Shown in pieces: positions 1-8,103 of a stretch of 47,406 nucleotides of DNA. Numbering within the stretch: the stretch's first letter is position 1; each line of letters begins with the position of its first letter. Source of the stretch: Bacteroidales bacterium (lineage in GTDB: Bacteria; Bacteroidota; Bacteroidia; Bacteroidales; Marinilabiliaceae); NCBI GenBank assembly GCA_012838865.1, contig DUOK01000175.1, forward strand, positions 1 to 47,406, written 5' to 3'. Both the position numbers and the translations under genes were made by a program. A model generated the notes under the pieces. It did no database searches. It worked only from the letters and a program-made list of their open reading frames with translations, and was not told the DNA's origin.

Positions 1-1
1 A

Positions 2-118
2 TTGGGCGTGAATCCCTTTGACCAGCCCGGTGTAGAAGCCTACAAAAAGAACATGTTTGCCCTCCTGGGTAAACCCGGCTTCGAAAAAGAAACGGAAGCC
101 CTGCGCAAACGCATCTAA
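2..118 (+). CDS. pgi: Glucose-6-phosphate isomerase, C-terminal end (partial)
   Basis: Only the last 38 codons and the TAA stop are in the window, and the ORF track omits them. Read from base 2, the frame gives a tail containing [20 protein letters not shown] and ending in LRKRI. The [12 protein letters not shown] block is the conserved C-terminal signature of phosphoglucose isomerase, which interconverts glucose 6-phosphate and fructose 6-phosphate in the cytoplasm. The assignment rests on this short block and on my knowledge of the family. A strong terminator follows 22 bases after the stop, so dnaG is not co-transcribed with it by default. Confidence 0.85.
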   Translation: MGVNPFDQPGVEAYKKNMFALLGKPGFEKETEALRKRI

Positions 119-140
119 GCAGCGCTTTTACAAGCAACAA

Positions 141-169
141 AAAATCCGGCCACAGGGCCGGATTTTTTT
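141..169 (+). terminator. Intrinsic terminator after pgi
   Basis: The arms AAAATCCGGCC and GGCCGGATTTT pair over 11 bp around an ACAG loop. A run of T follows directly. Confidence 0.9.
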
Positions 170-208
170 GTTTATACCTTTCCCCGGTCGCGCTTCCTAA
201 AAATTCAC

Positions 209-216
209 TAAATTTG
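209..216 (+). promoter_or_regulatory. Candidate -7 promoter element for dnaG
   Basis: TAAATTTG matches the Bacteroidota -7 consensus TAnnTTTG and lies 41 bases before the dnaG ATG. No convincing TTTG -33 element sits at the usual distance, so the call is weak. Confidence 0.35.
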
Positions 217-257
217 TGACCCGCACCATATAAAATATTCCCACAGAAGGCAAAAAG

Positions 258-2240
258 ATGATAGACCCAGGTACTGTTGACCGGATAATGGAAGCTGCAC
301 AAAGCCAAATCACCGAGGTGATATCGGAATTTGTGAACCTCAAGCGCCGGGGCATCAACTACATTGGCAACTGTCCCTTTCACAACGAAAAAACCCCCTC
401 CTTCATCGTATCGCCCCACAAAGGCATATTCAAATGCTTTGGCTGCGGCAAGGGCGGCAACGCCGTCAACTTTTTAATGGAGCACGAACAACTCAGCTTT
501 GTCGACGCCCTCAAAGTACTCGGTCGCAAATTCCACATCCCCATCGAAGAAAAGGAGCCAACGCCCCAGGAGCTTCAACAGCAAAACGAGCGGGAAAGCA
601 TGCTGGTGGTCACCGAATACGCCGCCAGGTATTTCAGTCAAATGCTCTACGAAAGCGATGAGGGGCAGTCGGTGGGACTGGCTTACTTTCGGCAGCGGGG
701 CTTTCGCGACGACATCATCAAAAAATTTCAACTGGGCTACTCCCCCGAGCAGCGCGATGCCCTCACTAAGCAAGCCCAACAGCAGGGCTACAAGCTGCCC
801 TACCTCGAGAAAACAGGCCTCAGCATCGTGCGCGACGATTACAAGGCCGACCGTTTCCGGGGACGCGTCATCTTCCCCATTCACAGTCTCTCCGGCCGCA
901 TCATCGCCTTTGGCGGACGCGTACTGCGCACCGATGCCAAAACCGCCAAATACCTGAACTCCCCCGAGTCGGAGATCTACCACAAAAGTCGCATCCTTTA
1001 CGGCATCTATCAGGCACGGCAGGAAATGGTGCGGCAAGACCGAACCTACCTCGTAGAAGGCTACACCGATGTGCTCTCCTTTCACCAGGCCGGCATTACC
1101 AACGTCGTAGCCTCCAGCGGAACCGCGCTGACGGTCGACCAAATCCGGCTGATGGCCCGCTTTTCGCCCAACATCACCATCATATACGACGGCGACGCCG
1201 CCGGCATAAAGGCCTCCTTGCGGGGAATCGACCTGGTGCTGGAAGAAGGCATGAATGTAAAAGTACTGTTGCTGCCCGAAGGAGAGGACCCCGACTCCTT
1301 TGCCAAAAAACTGGGTGGCGAAAAACTGCTCGAATACATCAAGGAACACGAAACCGACTTCATCCGCTTCAAGACCTCCATCCTTTTGAAGGACACCGAA
1401 GGCGACCCCATTAAAAAAGCCCAGCTCATTCAGGACATCGTCCGCAGCATTGCCGTGATTCCCGACCCCATCGTCCGCTCGGTCTACGTAAAAGAATGCA
1501 GCCGCATGATGGAAGTGGACGAGCCCGTGCTCTACACCGAAATCGGCAAAATCAAGAAGAAACAACAAGAGAAAGCACGACCACGCCCCACCGGCAGCTA
1601 TGGGGGAGGACCCACCGCCCCGGCCGCCTCCCCGGCAAGCACAGCGGTGCCGGCCGACTCGGCCAGGCCCCTGCCGGAGCTGACCGACAATCCCCTCGAA
1701 AACGAGGAAAGGGAAGTGCTGCGCTTCCTCTTGAAATACGGCGAGCAGCCCCTGGGCGCGGTAGAGGCAGAAGGCGAGACCCGAGAAATGACCGTGGGCC
1801 AGTACATCGTGCATGCCCTGCGCGAAGACGAGCTCGAAAGCCGCAACCCCCTGCACAACGAGATGCTCGAAGCCTATGAAAGTCAACACCAGAAAGCCGG
1901 CTTCCAGGCACAACGCTTCTTCGTGTCGCACAGCAATCCCGCCATCAGCAGTCTGGCCAGCGACCTCATTGCCCGCGAGTACCACCTGAGTCGCATCCAC
2001 AACAAATACGGGCAGGTGAACAAAGACGAGGACGTACTGCCGGCCCTGGTGCCCCGCGTAGTCACCGAACTCAAGTGGAAAATGGTAAAAATACGCATGG
2101 AGGAAGTCCGACAAGCCCTCAAAGAAGCCCAGGACCAGGGCCGTGAAAGCGACCTGTTGGAACTCATGCAGCAGCTGGCCCTGCTGCAACAAGCCTTTAA
2201 AATCATTTCGCAACAACACGGCGAACGCACCGTCATATAA
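258..2240 (+). CDS. dnaG: DNA primase DnaG
   Basis: DnaG makes the RNA primers for lagging-strand synthesis at the replication fork. The N-terminal CHC2 zinc domain is visible with C39, H42, C60 and C63 (CPFH...CFGC). The Toprim catalytic core follows with EGYTD starting at E267 and the metal-binding DGD at 311-313 (YDGDAAG). A low-complexity Pro/Ala/Thr linker around residues 445-470 leads to a C-terminal region that in this family binds the DnaB helicase. At 660 residues it is a normal full-length primase. The ATG at 258 lies about nine residues before the first conserved family positions. The next gene starts 15 bases after the stop, so a transcript shared with the flavoprotein and spmAB genes is likely. 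Confidence 0.97.
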   Translation: MIDPGTVDRIMEAAQSQITEVISEFVNLKRRGINYIGNCPFHNEKTPSFIVSPHKGIFKCFGCGKGGNAVNFLMEHEQLSFVDALKVLGRKFHIPIEEKEPTPQELQQQNERESMLVVTEYAARYFSQMLYESDEGQSVGLAYFRQRGFRDDIIKKFQLGYSPEQRDALTKQAQQQGYKLPYLEKTGLSIVRDDYKADRFRGRVIFPIHSLSGRIIAFGGRVLRTDAKTAKYLNSPESEIYHKSRILYGIYQARQEMVRQDRTYLVEGYTDVLSFHQAGITNVVASSGTALTVDQIRLMARFSPNITIIYDGDAAGIKASLRGIDLVLEEGMNVKVLLLPEGEDPDSFAKKLGGEKLLEYIKEHETDFIRFKTSILLKDTEGDPIKKAQLIQDIVRSIAVIPDPIVRSVYVKECSRMMEVDEPVLYTEIGKIKKKQQEKARPRPTGSYGGGPTAPAASPASTAVPADSARPLPELTDNPLENEEREVLRFLLKYGEQPLGAVEAEGETREMTVGQYIVHALREDELESRNPLHNEMLEAYESQHQKAGFQAQRFFVSHSNPAISSLASDLIAREYHLSRIHNKYGQVNKDEDVLPALVPRVVTELKWKMVKIRMEEVRQALKEAQDQGRESDLLELMQQLALLQQAFKIISQQHGERTVI

Positions 2241-2255
2241 CAAGTTAAGTAAAGC

Positions 2256-2741
2256 ATGAAGACCGTAAGTCATACCGACCAGGCCACCATTGAAGCCATC
2301 ATTCGCAAATGCGACATCTGTTTTATAGGGGTCGTCACCCCCGAAAACCAGCCCTACGTGCTGCCCATGAATTTTGGTTATGAAGAAGGCCTAATCTATT
2401 TGCACAGCGCCCCCGAAGGGCGCGTGATACGGGCCCTGGAACAAAAGGCCGACATCTGCATTACCTTCAGTACCGACCACGCCCTGGCCTTTCAGCATCC
2501 CGAAGTAGCCTGCAGCTACCGCATGAAATCGAAGAGTGTTGTCGCCTTTGGCCGGGTGGCCTTTGTGGACGACATGGACGAAAAACGCAAAGCCCTGGAC
2601 ATCATCATGCGCCAATACAGCGACAAGACCTTCAGCTACAGCGACCCGGCCGTACGCAACGTAAAAATTTGGAAAGTAGCCGTGGACGACATCTCTTGCA
2701 AAGAGTTTGGCGCCCCCCACGAAAGATATAAGCCCCAATAA
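2256..2741 (+). CDS. Pyridoxamine 5'-phosphate oxidase-fold (Nim-like) flavoprotein
   Basis: This 161-residue protein has the split-barrel flavin-binding fold. Recognisable parts are the first strands (CDICFIGVVTPENQPYVLPMNF), the GLIYLHSAPEGRVIRAL segment that in this superfamily contacts the flavin phosphate, and a C-terminal VWKVxVDDISCKEFG-type strand. Its closest named relatives, from family knowledge, are the NimA-like 5-nitroimidazole reductases and the haem- or FMN-binding PNPOx-like proteins. The substrate cannot be told from sequence. It sits 15 bases after dnaG and 27 before spmAB. A link to nitroimidazole resistance would be speculation, because most such proteins are housekeeping flavoproteins. 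Confidence 0.85.
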   Translation: MKTVSHTDQATIEAIIRKCDICFIGVVTPENQPYVLPMNFGYEEGLIYLHSAPEGRVIRALEQKADICITFSTDHALAFQHPEVACSYRMKSKSVVAFGRVAFVDDMDEKRKALDIIMRQYSDKTFSYSDPAVRNVKIWKVAVDDISCKEFGAPHERYKPQ

Positions 2742-2768
2742 GGGTGGACCGACAAAAACCACTGTCTC

Positions 2769-4001
2769 ATGGTACTCAACTACATCTGGATCGCCTTTTT
2801 TCTCATCGCCTTTGTGGTAGCCCTCCTGCGCCTGCTCTTTTTGCAGGATTTGGAGATCTTTCCGAATTTGGTCAACGCCACCTTCGACTACGCCCGCACC
2901 GGCTTTGAAATTTCGCTCGGCCTTACCGGTGTACTCACCCTTTGGCTGGGTTTCATGAAAATAGCCGAAAAAGGCGGCATGATTCAATTGATGACCCGCG
3001 CCATAGGCCCCTTTTTCAACCGGCTGTTTCCCGATTTGCCCAAGAACCATCCGGCCTACGGCTCCATGATGATGAACCTGGCCGCCAACATGCTGGGGCT
3101 CGACAATGCCGCCACCCCCATGGGTTTAAAGGCCATGAAAGAAATGCAGACCGTAAATCCCCATAAGGAGTCGGCCTCCAATCCCCAAATCATGTTTCTG
3201 GTGCTCAACACCTCGGGACTCACCATCATCCCCATCTCCATTATGGTGTACCGTGCCCAGTTTGGAGCCGCCAACCCCGCCGACATCTTCCTGCCCATCC
3301 TCCTGGCCACCTTCTTCTCCACCCTGGCCGGCGTGCTCACCGTATCCCTGGTGCAGGGCATCAAACTGTACGACAAAGTGATTCTGAGTTACCTGGGGGG
3401 CTTGACAGCGGCAGTCGGCGCCCTCATTTGGGGCCTCTCCCAACTCGAGCGCGATCAGCTGCAGGTGGTCTCCCTGCTCATAGCCAACCTCACCCTCTTC
3501 GGCTTCATCACCCTGTTTATCGTACGGGCCATGCTGAAAAAAGTGAATGTTTACGAAGCCTTTGTCGAAGGCGGCAAAGAAGGTTTTGGCATCGCCATCA
3601 AAATCATCCCCTACCTCATCGCCATTCTGGTGGCCATTGGCGTATTCCGGGCCTCCGGAGCCATGGACTACCTCATCGACGGAGTGGCCTGGTTGTTTGC
3701 CCATCTGGGCGTCGATACCCGCTTTGTAGATGCCCTGCCCACCGCCCTGATGAAACCCCTGAGCGGCAGCGGAGCACGCGGCATGATGATCGATGCCCTG
3801 GAGACCTTTGGGGTCGACTCCTTTGCGGGCCGTCTCGCCTCCATCGTACAGGGTGCTACCGACACCACCTTCTACATCATCGCCGTCTATTTTGGTTCGG
3901 TGGGCATCCGCAGGACCCGGTATGCGGTGGGGTGTGGACTCATAGCCGATTTTACAGGCATTGTAGCCGCCATCTTACTGGGCTACCTCTTCTTCGCCTA
4001 A
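2769..4001 (+). CDS. Fused SpmA/SpmB nucleoside-recognition (Gate domain) membrane protein
   Basis: A 410-residue inner-membrane protein with many hydrophobic helices. The first half carries the SpmA signature (NLAANMLGLDNAATPMGLKAMKEM). The second half carries the SpmB signature (PTALMKPLSGSGARGMMIDAL). In Bacillus these are two proteins needed for spore core dehydration. In Bacteroidota, which do not sporulate, they occur as one fusion of unknown role, thought to be transporter-like because the Gate domain is shared with nucleoside transporters. The start at 2769 places a hydrophobic helix at once, with no cleavable signal. It is probably in one operon with dnaG and the flavoprotein. Identity of the family is firm. 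The function is unknown. Confidence 0.9.
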   Translation: MVLNYIWIAFFLIAFVVALLRLLFLQDLEIFPNLVNATFDYARTGFEISLGLTGVLTLWLGFMKIAEKGGMIQLMTRAIGPFFNRLFPDLPKNHPAYGSMMMNLAANMLGLDNAATPMGLKAMKEMQTVNPHKESASNPQIMFLVLNTSGLTIIPISIMVYRAQFGAANPADIFLPILLATFFSTLAGVLTVSLVQGIKLYDKVILSYLGGLTAAVGALIWGLSQLERDQLQVVSLLIANLTLFGFITLFIVRAMLKKVNVYEAFVEGGKEGFGIAIKIIPYLIAILVAIGVFRASGAMDYLIDGVAWLFAHLGVDTRFVDALPTALMKPLSGSGARGMMIDALETFGVDSFAGRLASIVQGATDTTFYIIAVYFGSVGIRRTRYAVGCGLIADFTGIVAAILLGYLFFA

Positions 4002-4079
4002 GGGCGCTTCCTTGCGCAAAGACTTTACATTCTGCGCGTCTTTGCTTAACTTTAAAGGACCATCCTAAAAAAGAAGACC

Positions 4080-4322
4080 ATGACCAGCGAAGAAAAAAAG
4101 CAGAGCGATAAAAAAGCAAGCACCATCTGGAAACTGGGATGGGGCTGGTACCTGGCGGCGCCCCTGCTGGGGCTCCTTGCACTGGCCGCCGGCAAGGGCG
4201 TCAACGACACCCTGGCCGCACCACCCCGATCGGCCCTCGACATATTAAAAGAGCGCTATGCCAAAGGCGAAATCGACCGTTCCGAATTTGAAGAAAAGAA
4301 AAACGACCTGCTTTCGATTTAA
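4080..4322 (+). CDS. Small SHOCT-domain membrane protein
   Basis: An 80-residue protein: a charged N-terminus rich in Lys and Glu, one hydrophobic segment around residues 22-38 (WYLAAPLLGLLALAAG), and a C-terminal SHOCT motif (ALDILKERYAKGEIDRSEFEEKKNDL). SHOCT is a short C-terminal domain often found at the end of membrane or phage-related proteins, and may mediate oligomerisation. It lies 78 bases after spmAB on the same strand and ends six bases before the convergent AraC gene, with no hairpin between them. The role is unknown. Confidence 0.8.
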   Translation: MTSEEKKQSDKKASTIWKLGWGWYLAAPLLGLLALAAGKGVNDTLAAPPRSALDILKERYAKGEIDRSEFEEKKNDLLSI

Positions 4323-4328
4323 TGTCGT

Positions 4329-5231
4329 CTAAAACACATTTTTTGTCCCGTTAAAGTTCATGCGAAACTCGCTGGGCGTGCACTTTTGCTTCTTCTTAAA
4401 AGTGCGGTTAAAATTGGAAATATTGTTGAACCCACATTCGTAACAAATTTCCGAAACCGTCTTATTGCTTTCAATCAACAGCCGCGTGGCATAACCCAGG
4501 CGCATCTCATTCACAAATTCGATAAAAGATTTGCCCGTTCGCTGCTTAATGAGGCGACTGAAAGAGACCACCGACATATTCAGCAAACCAGCCGCCTCTT
4601 CCAGCAAAATTTTTTTACTGAAATTGGCCCGCACATAGTTGTAAATCTTCTCGATGCGCTCACTGTTGTGAAAATCGTTGCTGTGCTGGAACGATAAATT
4701 CGTGAGCAAACGCTGACCGCGCGAAGTAGCCAGGTCGTACAACAGCGACTGAAACTCAATAAAGGAGTCAAAGCCCCGTTTCTGACTCAGCGAAGTCAAA
4801 CGCCCCTCTATTTGCCGGGCCGTTTCCTTAGAGAACGAAAGGCCGCGCTGGGCATTATTCAACAAATCCCTGATGGGTTTCAGCATATTTTTAGCAATCA
4901 GCGACTCCCCAAAAATATCTCGCGGAAATTGAATGGTAATTTCATGCAGCAAAACCTTACCCGTATTTCTGAAGTTTTCCCAACCGTGGTAAAGGTTGGG
5001 GCCCACCATCACCAACTCATAATCATCAATCTCCTCAATCGAGTCGCCCACCACCCGGCGCGCCCCCCGCGCATTGGCAATAAAATTAATTTCGTACTCG
5101 GGGTGAAAATGAATGGGATAAGTAAAAAGGGAGCGTTGACGATCAAAGACCAAAAAACAATCGTCCTCATTCAGCGGGGTAATCTCCCGGTGAATCGAAT
5201 CCCGAACCGGCGTCATCACAACATCTTGCAT
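4329..5231 (-). CDS. AraC-family transcriptional regulator with cupin sensor domain
   Basis: The N-terminal half is an AraC-type cupin ligand-binding domain (YPIHFHPEYEINFIANARG, with the HxHxxxE pattern). The C-terminal 100 residues are the double helix-turn-helix (KKILLEEAAGLLNMSVVSFSR and SEICYECGFNNISNFNRTFKK). Such proteins usually sense a small molecule, often a sugar, and act on nearby promoters. I chose the ATG at 5231 (MQDVVMTPVRD) rather than the track start at 5300, because the extra 23 residues are a Cys-rich hydrophobic stretch read from A/T-rich spacer. The Met at 5216 is also possible. No obvious target operon is adjacent. The gene is convergent with the SHOCT gene. Confidence 0.9.
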   Translation of the reverse strand: MQDVVMTPVRDSIHREITPLNEDDCFLVFDRQRSLFTYPIHFHPEYEINFIANARGARRVVGDSIEEIDDYELVMVGPNLYHGWENFRNTGKVLLHEITIQFPRDIFGESLIAKNMLKPIRDLLNNAQRGLSFSKETARQIEGRLTSLSQKRGFDSFIEFQSLLYDLATSRGQRLLTNLSFQHSNDFHNSERIEKIYNYVRANFSKKILLEEAAGLLNMSVVSFSRLIKQRTGKSFIEFVNEMRLGYATRLLIESNKTVSEICYECGFNNISNFNRTFKKKQKCTPSEFRMNFNGTKNVF

Positions 5232-5263
5232 AGCACAACAGATTAAAAGGCAACAAATTTTAA

Positions 5264-5271
5264 CAAAAATA
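5264..5271 (-). promoter_or_regulatory. Candidate -7 element for the AraC-family gene
   Basis: On the minus strand this reads TATTTTTG, matching TAnnTTTG, 33 bases before the chosen ATG. No good -33 element is seen. The 322-base spacer 5232-5553 is A/T-rich and otherwise holds only the AAATCGCA repeats and the rpsP promoter. Confidence 0.35.
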
Positions 5272-5323
5272 CATAAAATCAGATACAATAATACTACCAC
5301 CCCTTAAAAAAAATCATCCAAAC

Positions 5324-5341
5324 AAATCGCAATAAATCGCA
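5324..5341. repeat. Tandem AAATCGCA pair, one helical turn apart
   Basis: AAATCGCA occurs at 5324-5331 and again at 5334-5341, a 10-base period. Two same-face direct half-sites upstream of an AraC-family gene look like a possible operator. Nothing shows that the protein binds it. Confidence 0.35.
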
Positions 5342-5478
5342 CAGAACAGCAAACTCAGACCACAACTACAATAATAAACACACATTAATCCTCCAAAACA
5401 GCCTTAATAAAAGTGAAAAACGACATTATTCTACCATCGTGTACAAACGGCCCCACCAACAACATTTTCACTAAAAGC

Positions 5479-5509
5479 TTTTGCAGTAGTGAAAAAGCAG
5501 CTATCTTTG
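5479..5509 (+). promoter_or_regulatory. Promoter of rpsP
   Basis: TTTTG (5479-5483) and TATCTTTG (5502-5509) are separated by 18 bases. Both match the Bacteroidota -33 (TTTG) and -7 (TAnnTTTG) consensus. The -7 continues as TATCTTTGCA, a form common before highly expressed genes in this phylum. Transcription should start near 5516, giving a leader of about 40 bases. Confidence 0.8.
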
Positions 5510-5553
5510 CAGTCGCTAAAAAAGTAGGTTGTATTAATTGAAATTTATTTAAC

Positions 5554-6111
5554 ATGCCCGTAAAAATTAGATTAACAAGACACGGACGCAAAAGGTATGC
5601 TTACTACCACATTGTGGTAGCTGACAGCAGGGCGCCACGAGATGGCAGGTACATTGAAAGGATTGGTTCTTACAATCCCAACACGAATCCTGCTACCATT
5701 GACCTTAATGTTGATAAAGCCTTAACATGGCTTGGCCAGGGCGCCCAACCTACCGACACTGCCCGTGCAATTTTGAGCTACAAAGGTGTTATGATGAAGA
5801 AGCACCTGCTCGAAGGCGTAAAAAAAGGAGCTTTTGACGAAGCCGAAGCAGAGCGTCGTTTCAACAAGTGGATGGAGGAAAAAGAAGCCAAGATCCAGGA
5901 GAAGAAAGACCAGCTGGCGGGACAAAAAGCAATGAGCAAAAAAGAGCGTTTGGAACAAGAAGCAAAAATCAACGCCGAAAGAGCCGAGAAAATTGCCAAG
6001 AAAAACGCTGAGCTGGCTGCCGAAGCCGAAGCTGCCAATGCTGAAGCCACTGAAGAGGCTCCAGAAGAAGCCGCTGAAGAAGGTGCAGCAGAAGAACCGC
6101 AGGCTGAATAG
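5554..6111 (+). CDS. rpsP: 30S ribosomal protein S16 with long acidic/alanine tail
   Basis: Residues 1 to about 85 are a canonical S16 ([38 protein letters not shown]), a small-subunit assembly protein. About 100 further residues form a charged, probably helical extension rich in Lys, Glu and Ala, ending in a Glu/Ala run ([11 protein letters not shown]). Long tails of this kind are usual in Bacteroidota S16, whereas E. coli S16 is about 82 residues. The gene has its own strong promoter and terminator, and is followed by rimM, the classic partner in 30S maturation. Confidence 0.97.
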   Translation: MPVKIRLTRHGRKRYAYYHIVVADSRAPRDGRYIERIGSYNPNTNPATIDLNVDKALTWLGQGAQPTDTARAILSYKGVMMKKHLLEGVKKGAFDEAEAERRFNKWMEEKEAKIQEKKDQLAGQKAMSKKERLEQEAKINAERAEKIAKKNAELAAEAEAANAEATEEAPEEAAEEGAAEEPQAE

Positions 6112-6140
6112 CAAGGCCCAGTCATTCTTCATAAAATTTA

Positions 6141-6172
6141 AAAACCCGTCTGGCCAACAGACGGGTTTTTTT
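6141..6172 (+). terminator. Intrinsic terminator between rpsP and rimM
   Basis: The arms AAAACCCGTCTG and CAGACGGGTTTT pair over 12 bp around a GCCAA loop, with extra T after it. It separates two genes usually co-transcribed, so it may set their ratio. The sequence after it, TATACATTTATG, could supply a weak promoter for rimM. Confidence 0.9.
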
Positions 6173-6188
6173 ATACATTTATGCCGTT

Positions 6189-6722
6189 ATGATCGACAAA
6201 GACCAACAAATACATTTGGGCCAGGTGGCCAAACCACACGGCGTGGACGGAGAAGTGCTCATACGCATGCTTGCCCAATGGGAGAACTATGAACCCGCTC
6301 CTGATTTTATTTTTCTGGAGCTTCTTGGGGGACTGGTCCCCTTTGAAGTAAAAGCCTTGCGCTACCGACACAGCCACGACCTACTGGTGCAGCTCGACCG
6401 CATCAGCGATCAGGAACAAGCCAGGCAGCTGCAAGGCACTGCGGTTTATATCGCAGCGGAAGATTTGGGCGAAGCACCTCAGGAAGAAAAACGCTCCCTG
6501 AATCTCCTCACCGGCTTTCAGGTAAGCGAGCAGCGCCGCGGCAGTCTGGGTAAAATTCAAGCCGTGATCGAGATTCAAAACAATCCCCTGATAGAGCTGC
6601 TCATCAACGAAAAAGAGGTACTCATTCCCCTGCAGGAAGACTTCATTGTCCACATCGACTGGAAAAAACGCGAACTCACCATGCAGCTGCCTGAGGGACT
6701 CATAGAGCTGTACCTGGAATAA
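6189..6722 (+). CDS. rimM: Ribosome maturation factor RimM
   Basis: A 177-residue protein with the N-terminal RimM beta-barrel (LGQVAKPHGVDGEVLIRM, the G-x-hydrophobic-x-K/R-xHGxxGE signature) and the C-terminal PRC-barrel (LTGFQVSEQRRGSLGKIQAVIE, then NPLIELLINEKEVLIPLQEDFI). RimM helps 30S subunits mature by binding S19, which fits its place after rpsP. Its last 23 bases overlap the end of the convergent thioesterase gene (6700-6722). Confidence 0.96.
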   Translation: MIDKDQQIHLGQVAKPHGVDGEVLIRMLAQWENYEPAPDFIFLELLGGLVPFEVKALRYRHSHDLLVQLDRISDQEQARQLQGTAVYIAAEDLGEAPQEEKRSLNLLTGFQVSEQRRGSLGKIQAVIEIQNNPLIELLINEKEVLIPLQEDFIVHIDWKKRELTMQLPEGLIELYLE

Positions 6723-7143
6723 GTCGCCCCTTCTCCATACGATCAAAAGCCCTGCGCCAGTCGTCCGGAATAAGCATCCCCGACTGGCTGGCCTGGTCGT
6801 AGCCCGCCATCACCGAATCACAGGTCGCCGTGGGTTCCGCATCCCCCTCCTTCACCAGCCACTGGAGCATGCGCAGACTCTTCCCGCCCAGGTGATACAC
6901 TCGCGTGAGCACCCGCACCTGATCATCGGGCAGGGTTTGCTTAAAAAAATCGGTTTTAATGGAAACGATCAGCACCACCTTATCGTTCTTCCACAGCTCC
7001 CCGCCAAAAGCCTCCCGCAGGTAGTGCACCCGGCCAATATCAAAATACTCCTGAATAATGGTATTGTTCACGTGCCCAAAACCATCCACATCGTTAAAGC
7101 GAATTTGAATGGGCGTAGCGTGATAGAACTCTTCCAGAGCCAT
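6700..7143 (-). CDS. Hotdog-fold acyl-CoA thioesterase (4HBT family)
   Basis: A 147-residue 4-hydroxybenzoyl-CoA thioesterase-like protein. The family signature is FNDVDGFGHVNNTIIQEYFDIGR near the N-terminus, with the Asp-x-x-Gly-His-x-Asn core around the active site. Such enzymes hydrolyse acyl-CoA thioesters. The natural acyl chain is not evident. It is ten bases after dapD on the same strand, so the two are likely co-transcribed. The 3' end overlaps rimM tail-to-tail and no terminator lies between, so some antisense transcription of each end is expected. Confidence 0.88.
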   Translation of the reverse strand: MALEEFYHATPIQIRFNDVDGFGHVNNTIIQEYFDIGRVHYLREAFGGELWKNDKVVLIVSIKTDFFKQTLPDDQVRVLTRVYHLGGKSLRMLQWLVKEGDAEPTATCDSVMAGYDQASQSGMLIPDDWRRAFDRMEKGRLIPGTAL

Positions 7144-7153
7144 AAGTAAAAAA

Positions 7154-7960
7154 TTATACCGCTACACCAAAATCGCGCAGCGCGTCGTTCAACGAAGTTT
7201 TTAAATCGGTAGAAGCCTTCCGCTGTCCTATTATCAGCGCCGCAGGCACCTGGTAAGCACCAGCCGGAAACTGCTTGGTATAACTGCCCGGAATCACCAC
7301 CGAACGTGGCGGCACAAAACCTTTGTACTCCACAGGCTCGCTCCCGCTCACATCAATGATCTTGGTGGAACCGGTAAGCACCACATTGGCACCCAAAACG
7401 GCCTCCTTACCAATGCGGCAACCCTCTACCACAATGCAACGCGACCCAATAAAAGCCCCGTCCTCCACAATGACCGGTGCCGCCTGCAGGGGTTCCAGCA
7501 CCCCACCCAGTCCAACACCACCACTCAGGTGTACGTGCTTGCCCACCTGAGCACAACTGCCTACCGTGGCCCAGGTATCCACCATGGTGCCCTCATCCAC
7601 ATAGGCGCCAATGTTCAAATAAGAGGGCATCATCACCTCTCCGCGAGCCACATAGGCACCATAACGTGCCACAGCATGAGGCACCACGCGTACGCCCAAT
7701 TCCTTATAATTCCGTTTCAAGGCCATTTTATCGTGAAACTCAAAGGGACCCAATTCAATCGTTTCCATTTTTTGCATGGGAAAATACAAGATCACCGCCT
7801 TCTTTACCCACTCGTTGACCTGCCACTGGTCGCCCACCGGCTCAGCCACCCTCAAAACGCCCCGGTCCAGTTCATCAATGACCTTACGAATGGCCTCCCG
7901 GGTTTCCTCCTTGTCCAATAGGGAGCGGTCGTCCCATGCTGCTTCAATTACTTTTTGCAT
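7154..7960 (-). CDS. dapD: Tetrahydrodipicolinate N-succinyltransferase
   Basis: DapD transfers succinyl from succinyl-CoA to tetrahydrodipicolinate in the succinylase route to meso-diaminopimelate and lysine. The 268-residue protein has the expected N-terminal helical part (ELDRGVLRVAEPVGDQWQVNEWVKKAVILYF) and a left-handed beta-helix of hexapeptide repeats (MPSYLNIGAYVDEGTMVDTW, AFIGSRCIVVEGCRIGKEAVLGANVVLT). Length and motifs are standard. The ATG at 7960 is the first good start. The divergent spacer with the HTCS gene is 143 bases and shows no clear consensus promoter. Confidence 0.96.
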   Translation of the reverse strand: MQKVIEAAWDDRSLLDKEETREAIRKVIDELDRGVLRVAEPVGDQWQVNEWVKKAVILYFPMQKMETIELGPFEFHDKMALKRNYKELGVRVVPHAVARYGAYVARGEVMMPSYLNIGAYVDEGTMVDTWATVGSCAQVGKHVHLSGGVGLGGVLEPLQAAPVIVEDGAFIGSRCIVVEGCRIGKEAVLGANVVLTGSTKIIDVSGSEPVEYKGFVPPRSVVIPGSYTKQFPAGAYQVPAALIIGQRKASTDLKTSLNDALRDFGVAV

Positions 7961-8103
7961 AAAATTTAAAGGTTTGGTTCAACACTTAGATTTAGAAAAA
8001 ACAGGTTTGGTTCCTGTAAAAATAAGGGAAGCGGGTGGGAATTACCGGAAAAAAAACAACAGTTGTTGGAATTTTTATAATTTTAACAGCCAAGAACCCG
8101 AAC

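Noticed and set aside
474-2273. 599-residue minus-strand ORF across dnaG
   Set aside because: It is the antisense shadow of dnaG, which has complete primase motifs. Long open antisense frames are expected with this codon bias. The translation shows no domain I recognise.
2256-2741. Calling the PNPOx-fold protein a nim nitroimidazole-resistance gene
   Set aside because: The fold is shared by many housekeeping flavoproteins, and no specific nim feature can be confirmed by eye.
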